Positions 1 to 6,379 of a DNA stretch of 18,226 nt are shown here, in pieces. Under the pieces are notes generated by a model, which worked only from the letters and a program-made list of their open reading frames with translations, was not told the DNA's origin and did no database searches. The stretch is from Methanosarcinales archaeon (GTDB lineage Archaea; Halobacteriota; Syntropharchaeia; Alkanophagales; Methanospirareceae). The DNA lies in contig JAODGP010000021.1 of NCBI GenBank assembly GCA_025464345.1, forward strand, positions 1-18,226. Direction: 5' to 3'. Each line of letters begins with the position of its first letter. The first letter of the stretch is position 1. Made by a program: the position numbers and the translations under genes.

Positions 1-35
1 TTTAAAGTTTAAAGAGAATAGATACAAACACAAAC

Positions 36-56
36 AGAAAAATTTAAATAACCCTG
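36..56 (+). promoter_or_regulatory. Orphan archaeal promoter-like box
   Basis: This AT-rich TATA-like stretch (aaaaatttaaata) followed by accctg matches, with one extra base in the other copy, the box at 9981-10002 in front of the PhoU-like gene. On the plus strand it would start transcription near 70-76. The only reading frame there is an 18-codon ATG ORF at 77-133, which I do not recognise. No convincing gene follows before the 3' end of the minus-strand reductase at 196. It could drive a small RNA, a micropeptide, or be a relic. The T-run read on the minus strand at about 73-66 could also serve as a terminator for the operon ending at 196. Confidence 0.4.
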
Positions 57-195
57 TATCCTCTGATAAAAAAGCAATGTACCAAACTTTCTACGCAATC
101 TGCTCGGAAGCGACGAAAATACAAAACTTTTAATAGTTTAATTTTCATAGTGTTAATTATGTCAGTTTTTGATGTTTTGCATATAAACCAAATCA

Positions 196-1371
196 TCAGA
201 ATATCAACTTCGCCAGTCCAACCAGACGTCCGGGATTGCGTTTTATCAGTTCGAGCAGTAGAGCACCGGTGGACAGTTCCTTCAGCGTTATCCCCTCAAG
301 CGAATGTGCCAGTATATTAAGATCCTCATCAGATAGCCTGAAGAAGAACTCCTTTGCTCTCAGCCCGGTCTCCAGCCGTTTACCAAATTCACTCCTGCAT
401 CTGCTCTCATACTCCCTGAGTCGCTCAGCAGAGGTATCGCCTTCCTGTATCGCCTTCGCTATCACATCACCTGCTATCTCCGCAGCATGCATCGCATACA
501 GGATGCCACCGCCCGTGAGTGGATTGACCTGCCGTGCCGCATCGCCGACGAGAATGAGCCCGCTGGCTGTACTCCGCACGAGCGGACCACATACCGGTAC
601 AGCGCCGTATATCTCGGTAAGCGCTCGGGCTTCGGGGAACTTATCACGGACAAAAGCCCTGAGATAATCAATGGCACGATGCCCATCACCTGACATATCG
701 CCACTTATCCCGACACCCACGTTCGCACAATTGTGACCCTTCGGGAATACCCATGCATAGCCCTTCGGCGCTACTCCTCTACCGAGAAAGAATTCAGAAT
801 ATTCTTCTATGTCCACATCGCACATCAGGTATTCCGCACATATACATATATCCGGGGGTCTCAACGGCTTACATACGCCCGCCCATCTGCCTATCTTCGA
901 TTCCACACCGTCTGCACCGACCACTATATCCGCATAGATGCGTTCTTCACCGTTCATACTGCGTGCATACACGCCCTTTACATGACCCGCATCGGTGATG
1001 ACACCCCTTGCTTCGGTCTTCACACGCACATCAGCGCCGGCAGCTGCCGCATCGTTCGCAAGTGCCTTATCGAACTGCTTCCGGTCGAGTACATAGCCCA
1101 CTTCCTCCATCTTATCGCCACCGAGCGTTATTTTCGTACCGTCCGGGCTGTATATATTCGCACCTTTCACTTCCGCACAGATCCACCGCTTATCCAGCCT
1201 GATGAAGCGCTCCACACCCTTACTGACACCTTCTGCACACCGCACGGGCACACCAATCTCCTGATTACGCTCGATTAAGAGTACATTCAACCCGTGTCTG
1301 GCTGCAGTTCGTGCTGTCACGCTGCCCGCAGGTCCTCCGCCTACCACAACAACGTCATATCGCTCATCCAT
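196..1371 (-). CDS. Geranylgeranyl reductase family FAD-dependent oxidoreductase
   Basis: Flavoprotein of the family that saturates the geranylgeranyl chains of archaeal membrane lipids, probably acting at the membrane surface. With the start at 1371 (MDERYD) it has 391 residues, typical for the family. The N-terminal FAD-binding beta-alpha-beta motif GGGPAGS is at residues 11-17, a CAEGVS segment at 45-50, GADG at 152-155, the family motif YAWVFPKG at 205-212, and the second FAD motif GDAARQVNPLTGGGI at 276-290. A longer upstream frame exists but would lie deep inside the preceding isomerase gene; ATG 1371 has a GGTGA sequence just ahead and overlaps the isomerase stop by 8 nt (ATG 1374 is equally possible). 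It is the last gene of the PCNA-led operon. The exact substrate (geranylgeranyl phospholipid, GGPP or another polyprenyl chain) cannot be fixed from sequence. Confidence 0.9.
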   Translation of the reverse strand: MDERYDVVVVGGGPAGSVTARTAARHGLNVLLIERNQEIGVPVRCAEGVSKGVERFIRLDKRWICAEVKGANIYSPDGTKITLGGDKMEEVGYVLDRKQFDKALANDAAAAGADVRVKTEARGVITDAGHVKGVYARSMNGEERIYADIVVGADGVESKIGRWAGVCKPLRPPDICICAEYLMCDVDIEEYSEFFLGRGVAPKGYAWVFPKGHNCANVGVGISGDMSGDGHRAIDYLRAFVRDKFPEARALTEIYGAVPVCGPLVRSTASGLILVGDAARQVNPLTGGGILYAMHAAEIAGDVIAKAIQEGDTSAERLREYESRCRSEFGKRLETGLRAKEFFFRLSDEDLNILAHSLEGITLKELSTGALLLELIKRNPGRLVGLAKLIF

Positions 1372-2740
1372 CATCTTCACCGATAATAAACTCACCTTCA
1401 TCACGCATAATCTCCCCACGTGCATACCCGCTCCTGCCCATCAATGCATATGTCAGCATCTTGCCCTCCTCCACACCCGGCTGGTCGAACGCATTCACAT
1501 TCAGCAATTCACCCATGACCGTTACCACCACCTCAAAGAAATACATCAGCCCACCAATCGAGAAGGCATCTATCTCCGGTATCTCAACCGTCTTATTCGG
1601 TCTACCGTGAGTGGTCAATGCCAGCTGCGTGGCAAACTGCTCCGTCTTTATCAATTCCTCCATTGTATGCCCGCCGAAGTAGTCCAGTTCGTTATACCCA
1701 TGGAAAACAGCGGGTAACTCCACTTTATTATCGTAATTCACCACTCTGATAAAAGTGATGGTCTTATCGAACGGACCTTCATTGAACAATTGTAGCAGGG
1801 AGTGCTGGTCGGTGGCGCCGATGGATTTCAGTGGCGTGCTACCTGTATTGACCGTTTTGTTATCTCTGGTCTTCTCCTTACCAAGGCTCTCCGCCCACAA
1901 CTGCATGTACCAGTTGACGAGATGGCGTAGTCTTCGTGAATACGGCATCAATACCGATATATTATAACCTTTACCGGTCATCGCCAGATATTCAAGTGCT
2001 GCGAACATATATGCAGGATTCTGCCATATATCAGGATTTTTACATATACTGTCCATGTACTTCGCACCGTTGAGCAGTTTCTCGATGTCAATACCCAGCA
2101 CGGCAGCCGGGAACAATCCAGCAGGCGAGAACACAGAGAACCTGCCGCCCACACCCCTCGGTATCGTCAGGCAGGTAAAGCCCTCCTCCGCCGCCAGTCT
2201 CATCAGTATCCCATCCTCATCAGTCGTTATAACGAAATGCTCTGCATACCCGCGGGTTGCACGCTTCATCAGTTCATAGCACTTCACGAAATTAGCCATC
2301 GGCTCCGGTGTCGCACCCGATTTGCTGACAACATTGATCAATGTCTTATCCAGCTCAATGGTATCCATAAGCCCTGCAAACTCATCCGGGTCACAATTGT
2401 CAAGCACGAAGAATCTCGGTCTCCTGCCCCTCTCATCCTCATGTAGCAGGTTATGATAAGGGTGTGATAATGCGGTATGCAATGCGATACTGCCCCATGA
2501 GGAGCCACCGATACCGATGAGCAGAAAATTCTCACACCCCTGTGCTTCATTCGCAATATTCACGATCTTATTAACGGGTTCATAGGGCAGATCCATGAAT
2601 TGTAGTCGCCCTTCGGCTCTGTCACGCTTCAATCTGGCGTCTATCTCCCTTATACGCCCCTCCAGCGCTTCTATATCTCTGATAGCGATACCATTCACAC
2701 CTGCGCGGGATTCCAGCATGTTGCCGTAGTACAGCTTCAT
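1364..2740 (-). CDS. pgi: Glucose-6-phosphate isomerase, canonical PGI family
   Basis: Interconverts glucose 6-phosphate and fructose 6-phosphate in gluconeogenesis/glycolysis. The 458 residues carry the hallmarks of the PGI/SIS superfamily rather than the cupin-type isomerase found in several archaea: IGIGGSSWGS at 75-84, VSKSGATPEP at 138-147, GGRFSVFSPAG at 198-208 (PGI signature 1), WAESLGKE at 282-289 containing the catalytic-type Glu, and GATDQHSLLQLFNEGP at 308-323 with the catalytic-type His. The ATG overlaps the HisG stop as ATGA, so translation is probably coupled. The stop overlaps the start of the downstream reductase. Nothing appears truncated; the length is close to the short bacterial/archaeal PGI forms. 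Confidence 0.95.
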   Translation of the reverse strand: MKLYYGNMLESRAGVNGIAIRDIEALEGRIREIDARLKRDRAEGRLQFMDLPYEPVNKIVNIANEAQGCENFLLIGIGGSSWGSIALHTALSHPYHNLLHEDERGRRPRFFVLDNCDPDEFAGLMDTIELDKTLINVVSKSGATPEPMANFVKCYELMKRATRGYAEHFVITTDEDGILMRLAAEEGFTCLTIPRGVGGRFSVFSPAGLFPAAVLGIDIEKLLNGAKYMDSICKNPDIWQNPAYMFAALEYLAMTGKGYNISVLMPYSRRLRHLVNWYMQLWAESLGKEKTRDNKTVNTGSTPLKSIGATDQHSLLQLFNEGPFDKTITFIRVVNYDNKVELPAVFHGYNELDYFGGHTMEELIKTEQFATQLALTTHGRPNKTVEIPEIDAFSIGGLMYFFEVVVTVMGELLNVNAFDQPGVEEGKMLTYALMGRSGYARGEIMRDEGEFIIGEDDG

Positions 2741-3624
2741 CTCACTATCTTGGTTATCTCAATCTCGATGATGTCCTCGGCACCGAGACTCTTCAATCTC
2801 GGTATCAGTATATTCACCTCATTCTTGCTCACCACGGTCTCCACAGCGTAATACCTGGTTGTATTTGTATCCGAGTCATAAAGCCGGGATATAGTTGGCT
2901 TTTTCAGTGCAGGCAGTGCAGATACTACGTTCCTCAGGTCGTGCTCTGCAACGTTCATGCTGAGTAATACCCTGCCCCTCGCCTCTGTCACACCGCTGAG
3001 CAGTGTCTTTATCTCCTCCATGGCACGCCTCTTCGCCTGGTCGCGCCACGAATCCCTGTTTGCTATCAATTTCGTTGAGGACTCGAGGATGGTGTGAATT
3101 ATGCGCCAGTTGTTCTTCCTGAGTGTCTCTCCGGTCTCCGTCAGCTCGATGATCGCATCCATCATATCCTTAGCTTCGGTAGCGCCGTAAGAGAAGAAGA
3201 TCTGGACAGGGATGCCGAGCTCAGCGAAGAACGCCTTTGTGATGTTCGGATACTCGGTGCTTATCCGGCTATTTGGTCGGATATCCTCAGGTGCTCTTAT
3301 ATCACTGTCCGCCTGTACCGCAAGCACAACTCTTACCGTGCCGTCCTTCTCCACAGTCTTGCTGTAACTCAAATCTGCCAGTTCGAGCACGTCCGCACCT
3401 CGCTCTATTATCCAGTCCTTACCTGTTATGCCCATATCAAAATAGCCCGCTTCCACATACTCCGGTATCTCCTGCGGTCTCAGTATCTTCACCTTCCCTA
3501 TCCGCGGGTCATCAATCCTGGGATTGTATTCCCTGCTCGTTACTTTTATCTCCAGATCTGCCTGCTTGAAGAGCTGCAGCGTCTGCGCTTCTAAACTGCC
3601 TTTCGGTATCGCTATGCTTATCAT
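2737..3624 (-). CDS. hisG: ATP phosphoribosyltransferase, long form
   Basis: Catalyses the first, committed step of histidine synthesis, joining ATP and PRPP. With the start at 3624 (MISIAIPKGSLE) it has 295 residues, the length of the long HisG form that carries its own C-terminal regulatory domain and needs no HisZ. Visible motifs are GITGKDWIIERG at 65-76, YGATEAKDMMDAI at 146-158 and the PRPP-binding segment ELTETGETLR at 160-169. Residues about 215-295 (KPTISRL, then IPRLKSLGAEDI) form the ACT-like histidine-binding domain, so feedback inhibition by histidine is expected. The frame stays open 32 codons further upstream, but that part is not family-like and overlaps the preceding gene. 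A GGAG sits unusually close to the ATG (one base between). No other his genes are in the window, so the pathway is dispersed. Confidence 0.95.
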   Translation of the reverse strand: MISIAIPKGSLEAQTLQLFKQADLEIKVTSREYNPRIDDPRIGKVKILRPQEIPEYVEAGYFDMGITGKDWIIERGADVLELADLSYSKTVEKDGTVRVVLAVQADSDIRAPEDIRPNSRISTEYPNITKAFFAELGIPVQIFFSYGATEAKDMMDAIIELTETGETLRKNNWRIIHTILESSTKLIANRDSWRDQAKRRAMEEIKTLLSGVTEARGRVLLSMNVAEHDLRNVVSALPALKKPTISRLYDSDTNTTRYYAVETVVSKNEVNILIPRLKSLGAEDIIEIEITKIVR

Positions 3625-3661
3625 GCTCCTTTTATCTATCTTCGGATCATCTCTTAAAAAC

Positions 3662-4486
3662 CTATCCCATATCCTTTCTTCTCCGCTCAGCCATATCCAT
3701 GCTCCCCGTACGGTACCCATCGAGATCCAGTGTGATATACCGAAAGCCGAGCTTCTTCAGCTGTGTGCTGATGCGACTGCAATCAAGAAGTTTCAAATTA
3801 AAGAGTCCTGCAAGTTCTTCACTCGCCAGTTCTATCCTCGCTATCCCATCGCAGTGCATACGAACCCTGAGCTGAGAGAACCCGAGCTCGGAGATAACAT
3901 CCTCCGCGGATTCTATCATCCTCAGTTTCTCCATCGTTATACGCTCACCATACGCTATCCTCGTTGCCAGACACGCATTAGAAGGCTTATTCCAGAAGGG
4001 CAGACCCAGTTCCTTCGCCATCAATCTCACTTCGGGCTTCGTTATACCCGCTTCCGCCAGTGGATGCCATATCCCGAATTCCCGTGCCGCTGCTATACCT
4101 GGACGATACTCACCGTAATCGGATGCAGTAACACCTTCGGCAACGGTAGTTATACCCTCTTCCGTGGCTATCTGCTTCAATACCGCACAGAAGCGAATCT
4201 TACAGTGATAACACCTGCGCCTGGTATTCATAACGAAATCTTCATCATCGAGCATCGAGACTCGGACAAGCCTGTACCGGACGCCTGAGCACGATAATAC
4301 CTCCTTTGCATGCGTCAATTCACGACCAGGAACGAGTTCTGTAACGATCATCACTGCCAGCAGGTTATCCCCGAGTACGTCATGAGCGACACTGAGCAGC
4401 AGACCACTGTCAACGCCACCGGAGAACGCAACCACCAGATCCCGCTTTGTGGCTATGAGACCTCGCAGTAATTCGAGTTTATTCAT
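3662..4486 (-). CDS. LarE-like ATP-dependent PP-loop sulfur transferase
   Basis: Member of the LarE family (known role: adenylating a substrate carboxylate and inserting sulfur, as in making the nickel-pincer cofactor of lactate racemase). The 274-aa protein has the PP-loop SGGVDSG at residues 22-28, a CYHC motif with C92 and C95, the family segment EGVTASDYGEYRPG at 117-130, and KPSNACLATR at 167-176 with C172 at the position of the sulfur-donor cysteine. Three conserved-looking cysteines fit the LarE subtype described as holding a [4Fe-4S] cluster that carries the sulfide; that subtype call is inference. There is no larB, larC or larA in the window, so the substrate could be something else. 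The start ATG overlaps the Trm56 stop by 8 nt (ATGAATAA). Confidence 0.85.
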   Translation of the reverse strand: MNKLELLRGLIATKRDLVVAFSGGVDSGLLLSVAHDVLGDNLLAVMIVTELVPGRELTHAKEVLSCSGVRYRLVRVSMLDDEDFVMNTRRRCYHCKIRFCAVLKQIATEEGITTVAEGVTASDYGEYRPGIAAAREFGIWHPLAEAGITKPEVRLMAKELGLPFWNKPSNACLATRIAYGERITMEKLRMIESAEDVISELGFSQLRVRMHCDGIARIELASEELAGLFNLKLLDCSRISTQLKKLGFRYITLDLDGYRTGSMDMAERRRKDMG

Positions 4487-5015
4487 TCTTCAATACCCTC
4501 ACTTCTTTACCCACTCTCTGTGGCACTATCTCCAGTCTGGCATTCCTGAATTTAGCCCTCAGTTCTTTACCCTGATGCAGGTAATCTAAGAATATTGCGA
4601 GCGCAGCTATCTCCGAATGCGGCTGATTACCCACTGCGATGTTCCAGTCTGCGAGTTCGTAGACCCCGGATGGTACCTTCTCCGCACCGACAATTGCCAT
4701 TATACATCCGGATGTTCTCCGTACCTCGTCAATGACATCGAGTATGTTCTGACCATACATCGTGAGATGGCATACTTTACCGCCTCCTTGCTTCCATCGT
4801 GCTATCGCTTCTCGCCATTTCACCCCAGTCTGGATATAGAAATCGCCACCCCATCGCTTCGTCACCTCCGTTATGCTCCGTTCTACTGACCTATCTTCCG
4901 TGGTGAGCAGCATCCCCTCTGCGCCTAATGCGCGTGCAACCAGCCCGACATGCGTTGTAACTCGTTTATCTCGCTCCGGACGATGCCCCAACCGCAATAC
5001 CACTATCCTCAACAT
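4479..5015 (-). CDS. trm56: tRNA (cytidine-56 2'-O)-methyltransferase aTrm56
   Basis: Archaeal SPOUT-class enzyme that methylates the ribose of C56 in the T-loop of tRNA using S-adenosylmethionine. The 178 residues are full length. The N-terminus VLRLGHRPERDKR at 6-18 followed by TTHVGL is diagnostic, and the C-terminal SAM-binding knot region shows VGAEKVPSGVYELADWNI and then VGNQPHSEIAALAIFLD, as in characterised archaeal homologues. In archaea this modification is made either by this protein or by a C/D-box guide RNA, so its presence suggests the protein route. The ATG at 5015 lies inside the 3' end of the rdgB gene (50-nt overlap) without a clear Shine-Dalgarno sequence, which suggests translational coupling. 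Confidence 0.95.
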   Translation of the reverse strand: MLRIVVLRLGHRPERDKRVTTHVGLVARALGAEGMLLTTEDRSVERSITEVTKRWGGDFYIQTGVKWREAIARWKQGGGKVCHLTMYGQNILDVIDEVRRTSGCIMAIVGAEKVPSGVYELADWNIAVGNQPHSEIAALAIFLDYLHQGKELRAKFRNARLEIVPQRVGKEVRVLKNE

Positions 5016-5553
5016 GATTCAGGAATTCCATGAACGCTCTGCCCCTGTGTGAGACCCTGTTCTTCTCCTCAGTGCTCATCTCCGCAAATGTCCTGCCCTC
5101 GTATTCAAATATGGGATCGTATCCGAATCCACCCGAACCGCGTATGCTATCAGCAATTCTCCCTTCCACGATACCGGTGAACAGCCGCGGTTCCTCATTC
5201 ACGCCGGAACAGAATGCTATTACGGTCTTAAATACGGCTCTCCGGTCTTTTATATCTGCCATCAACTTTAATATGCCTTCGTTCCCGATCTTATCGAACA
5301 CGAAAGCTGAGAATGGACCGGGGAAGCCATTCAATGCGTGAATTAACAGACCGGAATCCTCGATGAAGAAGGGCGTCTTCACCCACTTCATATGCCTTAT
5401 GTGGTTCGCACTCGCCCTCGCCACTTCCTCTATTGTATCCAGCTGCAATTCCGGGTACTCATGATTGATGTGCTGTATGGCGATTCTACCAGCGGTTAGC
5501 TCCTTTATCTCTTTCACCTTCTGCGGATTTGAGGAGATAAAGTATATCGTCAT
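4966..5553 (-). CDS. rdgB: XTP/dITP pyrophosphatase (HAM1/RdgB family)
   Basis: Nucleotide-pool cleansing enzyme that hydrolyses non-canonical purine triphosphates (XTP, dITP/ITP) to the monophosphate and pyrophosphate. The protein has 195 residues. Motifs: SSNPQKVKEI at 7-16, IEDSGLLIHALNGFPGPFSAF at 64-84 (the usual PGPYSA has Phe for Tyr here), GSGGFGYDPIF at 139-149 and SHRGRA at 168-173. The last 16 residues lie wholly within the overlap with trm56 and are not family-like, so the C-terminus is a tail shaped by the neighbouring gene. The ATG overlaps the PCNA stop (ATGA). Position next to the replication clamp fits a role in keeping damaged nucleotides out of DNA, though that link is inferred. 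Confidence 0.93.
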   Translation of the reverse strand: MTIYFISSNPQKVKEIKELTAGRIAIQHINHEYPELQLDTIEEVARASANHIRHMKWVKTPFFIEDSGLLIHALNGFPGPFSAFVFDKIGNEGILKLMADIKDRRAVFKTVIAFCSGVNEEPRLFTGIVEGRIADSIRGSGGFGYDPIFEYEGRTFAEMSTEEKNRVSHRGRAFMEFLNHVEDSGIAVGASSGAR

Positions 5554-6293
5554 TCAACGCGGGGCGCCAGCAGATAGCTGACCTTACCCTTGCCATCTGC
5601 GATCTCAAAATCTATCTGGAGTGGATAATTCATACCCAGGTTCAGTGTTATGTGCTCAGCATGGCTCATACCTTTACTCATTGCCGAGATGTAGTCGAGG
5701 GTGAAGAGGGAATGGAGCGTACCCGGGGTGAGGTGTATCAGCTGTTCCTTCCTCAAACCCAGCCGCAATTTGTCCATCTCGCCTTCTACCTCCATGTAAA
5801 ATTCATCACCCTCAACACCGAGCAATATGTGCTCACCTATCTTCTCGGCAGCACGTATCGTCCGCCTGAACTCCTCTGTCTCTATCACCACCTGAACCGG
5901 GAACTCGAGTTCAGGCACCTTCGGCTCTTTTCTTAACGATGAGGGGTCTAAGAGGTTAACCGTATATGCGAGACTGCCCATCTGCACATTCAACTTCCGG
6001 GCATACTCATCCACAGAGAGCAGAACCTGCTCTTTACCGCCAATGCCAAGTATCCCTCCCAGCTTTGGGAAATCTATTCCCAGTTCAAGTTCTGTGCCTT
6101 CGTCGCTCGAGAACTGATAAGAATCAAACGCATCACGCTGCAACTGGAGAGTGACCATGGCAACATTTGACGGGTCTACCGCCCTCAAGTTTAAACTATC
6201 ATCTGACACTCGCACTTTACCTTCGTCTATCACTGCAACTACCGCCTCCACACATTCCTTTAATATACCTGCATCTATCTCGGCTTCGAACAT
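5550..6293 (-). CDS. pcn: DNA polymerase sliding clamp PCNA
   Basis: Ring-forming processivity clamp that tethers the replicative polymerase, ligase, FEN1 and other PIP-box proteins to DNA. The 247 residues are the standard archaeal length. The N-terminal sequence through LRAVDPSNVAMV (37-48), the interdomain connector near LLDPSSLRKEPKVPELEFP, and the C-terminal end LAPRVE are all characteristic of PCNA. The ATG at 6293 is preceded by a strong Shine-Dalgarno GGAGG (6310-6306) and a TATA-type box at 6348-6337. It is the first gene of the seven-gene operon that runs to 196, and is transcribed divergently from the chaperonin-like/PolX unit. Confidence 0.97.
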   Translation of the reverse strand: MFEAEIDAGILKECVEAVVAVIDEGKVRVSDDSLNLRAVDPSNVAMVTLQLQRDAFDSYQFSSDEGTELELGIDFPKLGGILGIGGKEQVLLSVDEYARKLNVQMGSLAYTVNLLDPSSLRKEPKVPELEFPVQVVIETEEFRRTIRAAEKIGEHILLGVEGDEFYMEVEGEMDKLRLGLRKEQLIHLTPGTLHSLFTLDYISAMSKGMSHAEHITLNLGMNYPLQIDFEIADGKGKVSYLLAPRVE

Positions 6294-6330
6294 CTATCTT
6301 ATCTCCCTCCTTATTTATTATTGTCTATCA

Positions 6331-6361
6331 TTAAAAACTTATTTAAATCACTGTATATATC
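6331..6361. promoter_or_regulatory. Divergent promoter region shared by pcn and chaperonin-like gene
   Basis: The 86-bp gap between the two start codons contains the palindromic box atttaaat at 6341-6348. Read leftwards it is a TATA box about 50 nt before the pcn ATG, leaving a leader that contains GGAGG. Read rightwards it lies 35 nt before ATG 6380, which would put the transcript start near 6368-6372. A second AT-rich element (gtatatat, 6353-6360) is an alternative box for the leftward promoter. No experimental start site is known to me; the assignment rests on spacing. Confidence 0.55.
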
Positions 6362-6379
6362 TATCATGAGGTGAGGTGT

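Noticed and set aside
733..1278. 181-codon open frame on the plus strand
   Set aside because: It is the shadow of the geranylgeranyl reductase family gene; the composition (His/Tyr/Arg/Thr-rich) is not protein-like and the opposite strand has clear family motifs.
1375..1425. Longer N-terminus for the reductase (start at 1425)
   Set aside because: The extra residues precede the normal FAD-motif start and overlap the isomerase gene; ATG 1371/1374 has GGTGA upstream and matches family length.
3524..4288. 254-codon open frame on the plus strand
   Set aside because: It lies opposite hisG and the LarE-like gene, both with intact motifs; it has no recognisable domain.
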